Shown: in pieces, positions 50,000 through 59,367 of the stretch
Numbering within the stretch: the stretch's first letter is position 1
How the letters are laid out: every line of letters starts with the position of its first letter
From: Sugiyamaella lignohabitans
Lineage: Eukaryota > Ascomycota > Dipodascomycetes > Dipodascales > Trichomonascaceae
Assembly (NCBI RefSeq): GCF_001640025.1
Contig: NC_031673.1
Location: forward strand, 1,860,001-1,924,000
Length of the DNA: 64,000 nucleotides
Direction: 5' to 3'
Position numbers and translations under genes: made by a program
The notes under the pieces: model-generated
Told to the model about the DNA's origin: nothing
Database searches by the model: none
What the model saw: only the letters and a program-made list of their open reading frames with translations

Positions 50000-51424
50000 A
50001 TGACGTTGCCTGAAACGGACACTCTTTTTGACGACTTCCCAGTGGACATCTTTGGACAAATTCCGTCCCTAAACATTTATACACAGATATGTCTCTGTTA
50101 CTCAATTGATAGTGACACAGATGAGGAATCCATAATATCAACTTTAAAAGATGGTCTCCAAAGACTGAAAGAAAAATTTCCTTGGACTGCAGGACAAGTG
50201 GTTAATGAGTCCGGTGTATTTAGGATAAGACCGTTAGAGGGAGTTTCGCAGCTGTTGGTCAAAGATTTACGGAATGATAGTGCAGCTCCCACAGCTCCCA
50301 CAATGGAGTCTCTTAGAGAGTCGGAATTTCCAATTCACATGCTTGATGAATCGCTCATTGCTCCTCGTAGGACACTTCCTGGTCATCCTGATGAAGCTAG
50401 TTTGACGGAACGGCCCGTTTTTATGGTTCAAGCTAACTTTATTTCTGGTGGTCTACTACTGACATTCATCGGACAGCATAACGCTATGGATATGATTGGT
50501 CAAGAGCGGATAGTGAGCCTGTTCTCCAAAGCATGTCATAACGAGACTTTCTCGTCTGATGAGTTGAATATAGGAAACCTTCATCGTAGCGGCAACATTC
50601 AATTGATTGATGCACCTTTAGAGACCTTACCTTATAACAGTTTGAGCACCAGTACTCGTTTGACAAGTGAGACAGCTTCAAAAGATACTTCTTGGGGAGA
50701 TGAATCCACCAATAATAAAGATAGCAAAGACGGACCGACTTCTTGTTCATGGGCGCTTATTAAATTTTCAGCCAATGCCCTGGCAAACCTTAAAGCCATA
50801 GCCAATAACGACAAAACTACCGAGTTCATTTCCACTGACGATGTTTTAACTGCATTTACGTGGCAGGGTATTATACGAGCGCGTCTTAATAATCGATTAG
50901 AGACTTCACGTACTGTGAAACTTGCTCGAGCAATTGATGTTAGAGAATATGTGGGTTTGCCTGCCAAGTATCCAGGAATTGTTCAAAACATGTCTATACA
51001 CTCTCTTACCCTACAAGAAATATCCGACGAGCCTCTTGGAGTTGTGGCTTCGAACCTCCGCGCTGTCCTAGATCCCAAGACATCACATCTCGGCTATGAT
51101 ACTAGGGCTATTGCTACTGTGCTTACAAGAGCACCTGACAAGTTTGTTTCATTTGCATCTAGCCTCGACCTCAAGACTGATATCATGTTAAGTTCATGGG
51201 CCAAGGTTAACTTTTTTAATCTTGATTTCAATCTCGGACTGGGTAAACCAGAGTCTATAAGACGACCACAGTTCACCCCTGTTGAGAGCCTGATATATTT
51301 CCTGCCTAAATCACCTGAAGGCGATATTGTCATTTGTCTGTGTTTGGCAGATGCTGACTTAGAAAAGCTTCAATCTGACCCACTTTTTGCCAAGTATGGT
51401 CACTACATCGGTAAGAGAGGGTAA
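50000..51424 (+). CDS. BAHD-type acyltransferase, Tri101-like
   Basis: 474 aa. The N-terminal motif DDFPVDIFGQIPSLNIYTQ and the catalytic HNAMD (HxxxD, H160 and D164) identify the fungal group around trichothecene 3-O-acetyltransferase. The second BAHD motif is present as DFNLGLG in place of DFGWG. The group moves an acetyl group from acetyl-CoA to a hydroxyl of a small molecule. Yeast members are not known to act on trichothecenes and may acetylate other compounds as a detoxification step. No biosynthetic genes for such compounds are near. Confidence 0.85.
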   Translation: MTLPETDTLFDDFPVDIFGQIPSLNIYTQICLCYSIDSDTDEESIISTLKDGLQRLKEKFPWTAGQVVNESGVFRIRPLEGVSQLLVKDLRNDSAAPTAPTMESLRESEFPIHMLDESLIAPRRTLPGHPDEASLTERPVFMVQANFISGGLLLTFIGQHNAMDMIGQERIVSLFSKACHNETFSSDELNIGNLHRSGNIQLIDAPLETLPYNSLSTSTRLTSETASKDTSWGDESTNNKDSKDGPTSCSWALIKFSANALANLKAIANNDKTTEFISTDDVLTAFTWQGIIRARLNNRLETSRTVKLARAIDVREYVGLPAKYPGIVQNMSIHSLTLQEISDEPLGVVASNLRAVLDPKTSHLGYDTRAIATVLTRAPDKFVSFASSLDLKTDIMLSSWAKVNFFNLDFNLGLGKPESIRRPQFTPVESLIYFLPKSPEGDIVICLCLADADLEKLQSDPLFAKYGHYIGKRG

Positions 51425-51539
51425 TAACGCCGATTCATGGTAAATTTCGTTTAAAACTCGAAAAATTAATAAACAAAAGGGTGCCAGGGTTTCGCAAAAA
51501 CCCACGCCCTATGGGCTTTCAAAAAGTTGAATATCATAT

Positions 51540-51611
51540 GCCTTCGTGGCCAAGTGGTAAGGCGCCTCACTAGTAATGAGGAGATCATCAGTTCGAGTCT
51601 GGTCGAAGGCA
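51540..51611 (+). tRNA. tRNA-Thr (anticodon AGT)
   Basis: The cloverleaf is readable by eye: acceptor GCCTTCG/CGAAGGC, D arm GCC...GGC, anticodon stem CCTCA/TGAGG with loop CTAGTAA (anticodon AGT), T stem ATCAG/CTGGT with loop TTCGAGT, discriminator A. No intron. A T5 run follows 7 nt later. Confidence 0.95.
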
Positions 51612-51618
51612 TCATAAC

Positions 51619-51623
51619 TTTTT
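51619..51623 (+). terminator. Pol III terminator of tRNA-Thr
   Basis: Run of five T, 8 nt after the tRNA. Confidence 0.75.
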
Positions 51624-51742
51624 GCTCGTTCCTGGCACATTTTTTAAATCGAAAGCAACTGGCCCTTTGTTCTACTGATATTCCAATCCTAATATAGTTC
51701 AACGACAAAATCCAACTGTGGATATTTGTTGGAATTCCAACC

Positions 51743-51799
51743 TGCCTCCGGCGGCTGGGGCTCCGCCCCAGACCCCGTTGTTCCTGCTTCGCAGGAAGT
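51743..51799 (+). repeat. GC palindrome family, single left arm
   Basis: Intact main hairpin and a G-type second hairpin, shortened by one base change (TTCCTGC-TTC-GCAGGAA, compensated). It lies 131 bp downstream of the tRNA gene. Confidence 0.9.
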
Positions 51800-52245
51800 T
51801 TTAGCAACGTTATTTACTTGGCTTCAATGGGTGGGATACAGAAACGGATCAGAAAATAAGAGGAATCACCGGAATCGCTCCGTCATATGCCAGGGGCAAT
51901 TTCAACATGCGTGGATCAGCACCCTCGGACCCTGTGAATTGGCGTTCGACTATCTTTTCAGAAAAACAAATAACTACTAAAGAAGTGGTTATAAATAAGA
52001 CAAAAAGTACCTTCACGAGCAGCTATAATTCCAAAGTTATAAAAATATCCATTTTAAAGCGTGAAACTTCGTGTAGAGTCCGGTCTCAGGGCTAGGTCCC
52101 ATCTTACTCATCAGTACACTATAAGCATCAGCTTGCATTGAACCATTCTGCATCACTCTCCTCGCAAGGTGAAGTGTGATTATTATCAAGAAACTTAAAG
52201 AGCGTATTGCTACCCAGCAGCTTCAATGAATAAGATTTGAGCGCT
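51800..52245. promoter_or_regulatory. upstream region of the RBR ligase gene
   Basis: About 450 bp, AT-rich; nothing specific seen. Confidence 0.5.
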
Positions 52246-53682
52246 ATGAGTTGCAAGGCAGCGAATAGTGAGTCTGAATCAACGACTAAATCGTGTGTTG
52301 AGAAGGCTTTGCAATCCACCGAAGAAGCTCATGTTGGTGATTCTTTTGACCCATCTGAACAGATCGAGGAGTTGGAATCATTGCAGGCCATTTTTCCAGA
52401 ACTTCAAGTGGATATAGAAAAACTGAGTGGTTCGATCAAGATTCCTGTAGCTCCTACCAAATCAATACAAATCATATTCCGAGACGATGTGGGAGATAAG
52501 GACAAGTCGGATGACAGATCAGTAGTATACTCACTTCAGCATATGCCACCAGTTAACTTCAAATTCGAGCTACCCAAGTCGTATCCTCGTAGCTCTCCGC
52601 CTATATTCTCGATTGAATCAGCATGGTTACCAGTGCAATACAAAGCTAAACTTATCAATGATCTTATGACAATATGGAGACAAGTGGGTGATCTAGTGCT
52701 CTATTCATTCATAGATACGCTATTACTTGCCATGACCAGCGAGTTTGAACTGACTACTGTGACTTTACCAGCCAATAAACTCGATTCTTCTGGAAATTCA
52801 TTAAAAGCGCAAATTCTCACTTATGATGTTGAGGCCAGTATACATGACTTCGAAACGCAAACCTTCAAATGTGAAATTTGTCAGTATGACAAAAAAGGGA
52901 CCAGCTGTACTCGTCTAAGGAATTGCTCACATGTGTTTTGTACGCAGTGTCTGATAGATTACTATTCTGCCTGTATTGAGCAGGGGTATATATCGCAGGT
53001 GCAATGTCCCGAGCCTGGATGTAGTGATACACTTAAAGTTCTAGACGAGTTACAACTCACTGAATTAGTTGGCCCGGAACTTAAAAATAGATACGATGAT
53101 TTGAGAAAAAAGCAGGCTGTTGAAGCAAATCCAAACGTTTATATGTTCTGTCCTCGAGAAGTTTGTGAGGGGTTGGTAAAACGTAATGCAGATGACCTAC
53201 TGGCTATTTGTCCAGACTGTGATTTCGCTTTCTGTGCTATTTGCAAGCGGTCGTGGCATGGATACTATCAATACTGTAAATTACAAGAACCGCCACGAGA
53301 TCTCATTCTTAAGTATATCGATGGAGACGAAGGTATCAAACGGAAGCTAGAGCGGGAATGGGGCAAGCTCAACATGAGTCGTTACGTAGCAGTTTACGAA
53401 TCAGACAGAGCATTCCAGGACTATCTCAACGAAAGTCAAACCACATCGTGTCCCAAATGCTCAGCTCCTATTGAGAAGTCCATGGGCTGTAACAAAATGA
53501 CGTGCTCCATCTGTCATACCTATTTCTGTTTCCTGTGCACCGAAGTTCTCGAACGAGACAACCCATATCGTCATTACGGATCACAATTCTCACCGTGCTT
53601 CCAAAAACTTTTCGAAGGTACCGACGTCGAGCAGGCTGCGGATGAAATTGATCCAAACCTTCTGATAAGAATGGTCCTTTAA
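52246..53682 (+). CDS. ITT1: RWD-RBR E3 ubiquitin ligase, Itt1/RNF14-like
   Basis: 478 aa from the ATG at 52246; the frame opens three codons earlier with TTG. An RWD domain (about 37-170, SEQIEELESLQAIFPE) is followed by RING1 (from C209, CEIC...CSHVFC..C), an in-between-RING domain (CPREVC...CPDCDFAFCAIC) and RING2 (CPKCSAPIEKSMGCNKM). The expected catalytic cysteine is C415 in GCNKM. The order RWD-RING-IBR-RING is that of yeast Itt1 and human RNF14, which act on translation factors and stalled ribosomes. Two-step ubiquitin transfer through the RING2 cysteine is established for the class. Confidence 0.92.
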   Translation: MSCKAANSESESTTKSCVEKALQSTEEAHVGDSFDPSEQIEELESLQAIFPELQVDIEKLSGSIKIPVAPTKSIQIIFRDDVGDKDKSDDRSVVYSLQHMPPVNFKFELPKSYPRSSPPIFSIESAWLPVQYKAKLINDLMTIWRQVGDLVLYSFIDTLLLAMTSEFELTTVTLPANKLDSSGNSLKAQILTYDVEASIHDFETQTFKCEICQYDKKGTSCTRLRNCSHVFCTQCLIDYYSACIEQGYISQVQCPEPGCSDTLKVLDELQLTELVGPELKNRYDDLRKKQAVEANPNVYMFCPREVCEGLVKRNADDLLAICPDCDFAFCAICKRSWHGYYQYCKLQEPPRDLILKYIDGDEGIKRKLEREWGKLNMSRYVAVYESDRAFQDYLNESQTTSCPKCSAPIEKSMGCNKMTCSICHTYFCFLCTEVLERDNPYRHYGSQFSPCFQKLFEGTDVEQAADEIDPNLLIRMVL

Positions 53683-54152
53683 TGCATACACAGAGTGATC
53701 ATTGACTAATACCTCACTCTTTGCTCAACTTTGGAAGTCGATCCTGCCTTTCATTTGCAAGATAAGTACGATTTGAGAGGGTAGAAGGTCTACTTTTATT
53801 GTAAATACAAAATTCCTGTGGCTCGTAGGCTCGTATCTCTTGGCAGCTCTGCTACTTCTATTTGGGATCTGACAATCCTACTCTCTTATTGTGCTTCCGA
53901 CTAATTTAACTAACGACGGGGTCAAGTGGCTACTTATCTTCGATTCGTACTTGTCCTGTGAGAACATGTCGCAACCACCCAGATTGAAAAAGTACGAACC
54001 TTCATGACTTCCTAGGGGTTTTCTTAAGCTGTTGAACTCAAAAATACTCTTGTAAACAGCTCTCTGAATCACCACAGAGATCACTAGCATAATATAAGCA
54101 ATCTAAAATACAAATTAATACCCACTATCCTATTTACTACGTGTATGTCACC
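53683..54152. other. intergenic region
   Basis: About 470 bp after the RBR gene, AT-rich; a short minus-strand frame (53878-54090) is not convincing. Confidence 0.5.
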
Positions 54153-54355
54153 TGCCTCCGGCGGCTGGGGCTGCGCCCCAGACCCCCGGCTCCTCTCGCT
54201 TCGCTCGAGTCGATGCACTGACCCCTCACCCAGCGAGGAACGAGTGGAAGAGAGACTTCATTCAGTCTCCATAAATCAGCCCGACCGCCGCGTAACGACT
54301 CGAGCGGAGCGAGAGGAGCCGGGGGGTCTGGGGCGCAGCCCCAGCCGCCGGAGGC
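54153..54355. repeat. GC palindrome, complete copy with two S-type arms and long spacer
   Basis: Both arms end in the S-type CTCGAG block with hairpin loop TGC/GCA. The spacer is about 75 bp and unrelated to the common spacer. It ends 72 bp from the ARC19 stop. Confidence 0.92.
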
Positions 54356-54426
54356 GGCCACCCATACAAAACATAACAGAAACAGGTTCATATACAGATA
54401 GATAATGTTCGAATGAGCAGCGGAGT

Positions 54427-55112
54427 TTAATCGAACGGGGTTAAATAGGCCTCGGCGACGAAACGGGCACGGGCGTTGAGGAAGAGCTTCATTTCGGAGA
54501 TTTCCTTGTCCACCTCTTCCATGAACTCGATGATGAAATCGACCAGTTTGTGTTTGAGCATTTGTTCTGTGTGGAAGTTGGTGATCAAGAATGAGATGGC
54601 ATAGCCGGGGATTGGCTTTCTTCGTAAAATATAGAACGACTCTGCTCTGCCCGTCAAGAACCGGGTGAACTGGTGCACGAGAATCGCCTCGATTTCATCG
54701 GCCTGCTTGATTTTAATGCTCACTCGTACGGAGTTGATACTGGGTTCGATCAGAACTCGTTCGTTCTCGTTTCTGGCAATAGTCATTGGGTTCAGCAACG
54801 CTTCCAGGTTCTTGCCAAATTCCACCTCGGGCGTGTTATGACGCTCAACTAACTCGGAAGAGAAGTTTTCCAAACACAATGCCGCCGTCAGCGACGTTCT
54901 CACGGCAGTGAGGTATGGTCGAAGCGATTGAGACTACAGTCTCCGTTAGTACTCCTACTCACACCCTCTCTCGAGCCCGCTATCCCCGTAAAATGCGGAG
55001 ACAAAAGCCAACCCACTCCAATCCCTCAATTCTCCTCTGCAATTGAGCAATATTACTATCGCTCCTTCTCATAAGCCCATAACAGCACAGCTGTCAGTCC
55101 TCCACTTACCAT
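54427..55112 (-). CDS. ARC19: Arp2/3 complex subunit 4 (Arc19/ARPC4), first exon only ATG
   Basis: Exon 1 is 55112-55110 (just the ATG) and exon 2 is 54933-54427; joined they give 169 aa. The 176-nt intron starts GTAAGT directly after the ATG and ends GTACTAAC...CTGTAG. The joined N-terminus is [16 protein letters not shown], as expected for Arc19; without splicing the protein would lack its first residues. The conserved core includes [38 protein letters not shown] and [15 protein letters not shown]. It is part of the Arp2/3 actin-nucleating complex at cortical patches. It is divergent from PRP40. Confidence 0.95.
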
Positions 55113-55273
55113 GGCTGTTTATGTTGAATGCAATTGGCACTTCACCTCGTCTATAATTATCTGTGGAGAACAACCAGCTGCCAGTTCACCGCTATCAACA
55201 TCGCTTCGTGGAGCGGCAGTGTCTCGCAGGGCTGAACCCTTCTGTCACGTGATACTGTCGGGGAGTGGGATGC

Positions 55274-55409
55274 TGCCTCCGGCGGCTGGGGCTCCGCCCC
55301 AGACCCCGCTGCTCCTCTCGCTGCGCTCGAGTCGGTGCGAGGGGGATCCAGTGACTCCTGCGAAGCAGGAGCAACGGGGTCTGGGGCGGAGCCCCAGCCG
55401 CCGGAGGCA
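55274..55409. repeat. GC palindrome, complete copy in the ARC19/PRP40 promoter
   Basis: Left arm S type (CTGCGCTCGAGTCG), spacer GTGCGAGGGGGATCCAGTGA, right arm G type. It occupies the middle of a 443-bp divergent promoter, 162 bp from one ATG and 146 bp from the other. Confidence 0.93.
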
Positions 55410-55555
55410 AGACGACCACCCCCTGAGTTAGTAGTGGGTTAGGGTGAGGTCGGATTTTCTGCGATATAGTGATCCGAGCTCGAGAAGAGATGTTGGAAGT
55501 TTCAGATCTCCAGTTTGGCACGAAGAGTTGACGGTAGACGGTAGACGGTATCGAC

Positions 55556-58030
55556 ATGGCCTGGGAACCGCATCAAGATGACCAGGGCAGAGTCTACTAT
55601 TACAATTCAGTGACGCGGCAGAGTACTTGGGAGAAGCCAGATGAGCTACTTACTCCGCTCGAGATAGCCCTTAAGAGAACGGGATGGACCGAGTATGAGA
55701 CTGATGATGGCGCCAAATACTGGAATAATGACGCTTCTGGTGAGAGTGTGTGGGAACTGCCAGAGGATATCAAGAAACTGGAAGACGAGATCAAAAACAA
55801 ACGCAGTGAAGATCGCACAGAGTTGGCAAATCTGCCGGTAGGACCAAGTGCTGCTAATAGAATCCCAGCTGGAATTGTTAGTGGTGGTGCTCCAGGTGCT
55901 GGAATTTCTGTCAGTGGTACAAGTGTATCAGGTGCGTCAGGTGTCTCGCAGATTCCATTGTCTTCAAATAATAAATTTCCGAGCCAGAGTGCTGTTCATC
56001 CAGACAGAGTCGAATATCTGCGCAAGAATCTCGAGGGTCAAGATCCCATGCAAGCAGCTGTAGAGGAGTATCGAAACGCATTGAGAAGAGCAGGTGTTGA
56101 CAAGATTTGGTCAAATCCTGAAGCTGGTGACAACCAGGAAGAAACTCACGAAAAGGAAAACCAGAATGGTTCACGAAACGACGACCGCGACCGACAAAAC
56201 GAAGATGATAGAAATGGAAGTGGTTATAGGGAAGACAGAGAAGGAAGAGAGAGACGCGATGGACGAGAAAGAACAAATGGCTCGGGAGAGAGAACAAGAA
56301 AGAGCCATATGAAAAGTTTGAAGGAGCAGGTGTTTGCTCGTCCTACTTTTATGCCCTGGAACGAGGCCGTGAAAGTCCTCATCACGGATCCTGGATACTG
56401 GGTGATTCGTGATCCAGCAGACCGTAGAAAGCATTTTGACGAGTTCATCAGCGAAGTCACTAATAAATACCAGACTGAACGTCTGGAACAGTGGACCTCG
56501 GTGATAAAAAGCATGTCTGACGTACTAGCAAATGGTAAGTACAGTCGTAGAATCAAGTACTATTCGACATGGGCCACTTTTAAAGATGATCTGAATCGAG
56601 AAGCGCCATTCCAACAAGCTCTCGAGTACTTTCCAGGAGATTTCGGGTCGAGACTCCAGCGATTTGTATTTCATAAACGATTGCAAGAACTTCGCAAGCA
56701 GCGAAATGCGGACGTAGAAGCTAGTAAAACCCAAGAATTACGAGTACTCCGAGATCAGTTCTCAAAACTACGTGTCGACTACAGCTCACGTTGGGAAGAT
56801 GTGTTTAGTTCTCTACAAAAAAGTGGTGTTTTATCCGCAAAAATACACCATCTTGATAATCTCGATATTCTCGAGGGTTATGAGGAGTATATGAAGACTA
56901 TTGAAAGAGAAGAAAATGAAAAGCTACGAGACTTGAAGAAACTTCGGTATAGACAAGAACGAAAGAATCGTCAAAACTTCATTCTATTGTTACAAGAATT
57001 AAAACAAAAAGGCCAGCTCAATGTGCATTCCAAGTGGGCAAAAGAGAATGATGACGATACAAAAGCCATTTTCCCACTTATCAAGGACGACCCCCGGTAT
57101 ATTAATTTGTGTGGTCAGCCTGGATCCACACCTCTAGAGCTGTTCTGGGATACAATTGAAGAAGAAAAACGTAAAATCAACCTCAACCGAGAACTCGTTA
57201 TTGATATTATATCAGCCACTCGAAGCAATATGCCCACTTCACTCGAAGAATTCGAACAACTTCTGAAATCCGATCCTCGTGGTGGCCAGATCCCTGCTGA
57301 ACTGCTGCAGGACGTTTATAAGAGCTTGAAAGAAAAGGGTATCGACTATTCTTCTTCATCCCTCTCTCGACGAGATCACGATACTGATCGGATTCGTGGT
57401 CGGGAACGGTCACGAGACCGCGATCGTGATCGTGACCACGGCAGAAACAGAGATCGTGATCGTGACCGTGACCGTGGAGGAGAATATGATTCTTATGCGA
57501 AATCGTCGTCTCGCAGAGATAGGTCACGATCTCGAGAACACCGTTCACATTCGCATCGAGACCGCGATGCGCATGACCGGGACCACGAGCGGTCATATTC
57601 ACGTCGTGACCGGTCTCGGTCTCGGTCCCGTAGCAGCTACTCACGATCACGTCGCGAGTCTAGATCACACTCACAATCCCACCACTCGGACGACGACCGA
57701 TTCCGAGCTGCTCGAAGTCACAAACGACACACCATGGATTTCTACGACGCTCTCGATGCTCTACGACCGAGAATTGTCCTGGAAGATACCTGGAAAACCA
57801 TCCAGCCCCGTGTCGAATCGCTGCCTGAATACAAACCACTCGACGAATCCGAATGCCGCAGCATCTTCGACTCGTACCTCCGTCGTCTCGAACGAGCCAA
57901 CGCACCACGACCACCTCCACCTCGCCGAGACCGTCACCAACGAGACCTCGAACGCGTGTCCCACAACGAAGACCTCCGCAACCGGCCCTCGGGCCGCGGT
58001 CTCGACAGCGGACCCATCCTCGACTACTAA
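55556..58030 (+). CDS. PRP40: pre-mRNA processing protein Prp40 with RS-like region
   Basis: 824 aa. WW domain 1 is at about 3-28 (WEPHQDDQGRVYYYN...WEKP) and WW domain 2 at about 43-70. A Gly/Ser linker and a charged Glu/Asp/Arg/Asn segment (190-245) follow. FF domains run from about 250 to 600 (LKEQVFARPTFMPWNEAVKV, STWATFKDDLNR, SRWEDVFSSLQ). An Arg-Ser/Arg-Asp alternating region lies at about 605-725. A last domain (TMDFYDALDALRPRIVLEDTW) precedes a Pro/Arg-rich tail. Prp40 bridges U1 snRNP at the 5' splice site to branch-site factors. S. cerevisiae Prp40 (583 aa) lacks the RS-like part. Confidence 0.93.
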   Translation: MAWEPHQDDQGRVYYYNSVTRQSTWEKPDELLTPLEIALKRTGWTEYETDDGAKYWNNDASGESVWELPEDIKKLEDEIKNKRSEDRTELANLPVGPSAANRIPAGIVSGGAPGAGISVSGTSVSGASGVSQIPLSSNNKFPSQSAVHPDRVEYLRKNLEGQDPMQAAVEEYRNALRRAGVDKIWSNPEAGDNQEETHEKENQNGSRNDDRDRQNEDDRNGSGYREDREGRERRDGRERTNGSGERTRKSHMKSLKEQVFARPTFMPWNEAVKVLITDPGYWVIRDPADRRKHFDEFISEVTNKYQTERLEQWTSVIKSMSDVLANGKYSRRIKYYSTWATFKDDLNREAPFQQALEYFPGDFGSRLQRFVFHKRLQELRKQRNADVEASKTQELRVLRDQFSKLRVDYSSRWEDVFSSLQKSGVLSAKIHHLDNLDILEGYEEYMKTIEREENEKLRDLKKLRYRQERKNRQNFILLLQELKQKGQLNVHSKWAKENDDDTKAIFPLIKDDPRYINLCGQPGSTPLELFWDTIEEEKRKINLNRELVIDIISATRSNMPTSLEEFEQLLKSDPRGGQIPAELLQDVYKSLKEKGIDYSSSSLSRRDHDTDRIRGRERSRDRDRDRDHGRNRDRDRDRDRGGEYDSYAKSSSRRDRSRSREHRSHSHRDRDAHDRDHERSYSRRDRSRSRSRSSYSRSRRESRSHSQSHHSDDDRFRAARSHKRHTMDFYDALDALRPRIVLEDTWKTIQPRVESLPEYKPLDESECRSIFDSYLRRLERANAPRPPPPRRDRHQRDLERVSHNEDLRNRPSGRGLDSGPILDY

Positions 58031-58084
58031 CTCACACCGTGGATTCTGTATTTATATATCTTCTGAAAATCTCGGGAGACGGCC

Positions 58085-58279
58085 TGCCTCCGGCGGCTGG
58101 GGCTGCGCCCCAGACCCCCCGGCTCCTCTCGCTTCGCTCGAGTCGAGCGTGGGGGATATCGTGATCTGGAAGCGAAGCGAGTCGAGCGAGAGATATCGCG
58201 ATCTGGACACTGGAAGTCCGACTCGAGCGAAGCGAGAGGAGCCGGGGGGTCTGGGGCGCAGCCCCAGCCGCCGGAGGCA
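58085..58279. repeat. GC palindrome, complete copy between convergent PRP40 and SEC11
   Basis: Both arms are S type with loops TGC/GCA and a C-run (AGACCCCCCGG). The spacer of about 70 bp contains a near-duplicate of CGATCTGGA...GCGAGTCGAGCGAGAGATA, a partial arm. It is 55 bp from the PRP40 stop and 54 bp from the SEC11 stop. Confidence 0.93.
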
Positions 58280-58332
58280 GACCCCGTTGGTTTAAACTCG
58301 AATAAATTAATTTACGGATGCAGGGGGTGCTG

Positions 58333-59074
58333 TTATTCTCGCGAAAGGAACGACGTCAGGACCACCAGTCCCAGGACAATGGTCTTGAAATTTTTGTTTT
58401 CTGTCATGAAAATGGTGGCGTAGCCTATTTTTGGCACGTAACCCTTCACGACTCCAATGATTTCGGCCTCGCGATCCAGGTACATCTGCTTGTAGGCGTA
58501 CAGGTCGAGGTCGTCCATGGGGTTGTTGTCGCCCTTGGTCAGCAGCAATTGCTTTCTGTCACTACAACATTGTTAGATTCCATTCGTTCTGTAGCTATCT
58601 CCATCAATAGATTGTAAGTGTAGACATAGAAAGTTGAATCGGATGTCAACTTCACCAGTCCATTGTGGGGCATGTTGACTGAAAAGATAGCAGTTCAGGC
58701 TGATAAAGCCATAGTTTGAACTGACAATTCCATCATTAGTTCGTTCGTGAAGCTTGGAACACGTATTGATAGAAAAAAGGAGTAACTTACCTGGAATGAT
58801 GACGAAGAACTCGGTGTACAATGGGGATATCTCGGCCCTTCACATTATAGACGACCACGTCGCCAACTTTGACTCTGTGCTCGCGATTCCAGAGAAAAAG
58901 AATGTCTCCACGTTGGAAAGCAGGTTCCATTGATCCAGAGAGAACAACTACTACAGGAGATTCAGAGTTGGTGACAACAGCAAGTCCTTTATAGAACATG
59001 AATGCTGTACTCAGCACCAAACAGACATTGAGGACCTGTGATAAGATCTGTCGTGGTGACAAGTTGATCTTCAT
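58333..59074 (-). CDS. SEC11: signal peptidase catalytic subunit Sec11 (two exons)
   Basis: Exon 1 is 59074-58791 and exon 2 is 58561-58333; joined they give 170 aa (yeast: 167). The 229-nt intron has GTAAGT, TCTAAC and GTTGTAG. One N-terminal membrane anchor (about 12-34) precedes the active-site serine S48 in [15 protein letters not shown]87 in IPIVHRVLR, and the Asp region [12 protein letters not shown] right after the exon junction. The C-terminal hydrophobic segment is [13 protein letters not shown]. It is the ER signal peptidase that removes signal peptides. It is divergent from UBP6 (293 bp). Confidence 0.95.
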
Positions 59075-59367
59075 TTTTCCTGTCTAAATTTTTGATAGTC
59101 GCAATAGTGATACTGTATATCCAAGAAAACAAGAATTTAAACCAAAAGTTCGAAGTCCAAACCGCTTTTTTCACCAGATCCAGGAGTCGGTTGACGGTAA
59201 TATTTCAGACCCAGGCCGACCACGCGGTCAATCGTGGCATATCAGGGACACGCATGGCGCGGCTGAAAATTACCAGATCAGATATCAGTATGCGATGTCG
59301 ATGTTGATGTTTACCAATCTTACTATCGCCACTACAACACACGGTTTAAATAGAAATTCGAGAAAAA

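Noticed and set aside
48316..51424. A secondary-metabolite cluster made of OPT transporter, aldo-keto reductase and Tri101-like acyltransferase
   Set aside because: No backbone enzyme (PKS, NRPS, terpene cyclase) or P450 is nearby, and the flanking genes are housekeeping; adjacency alone is weak.
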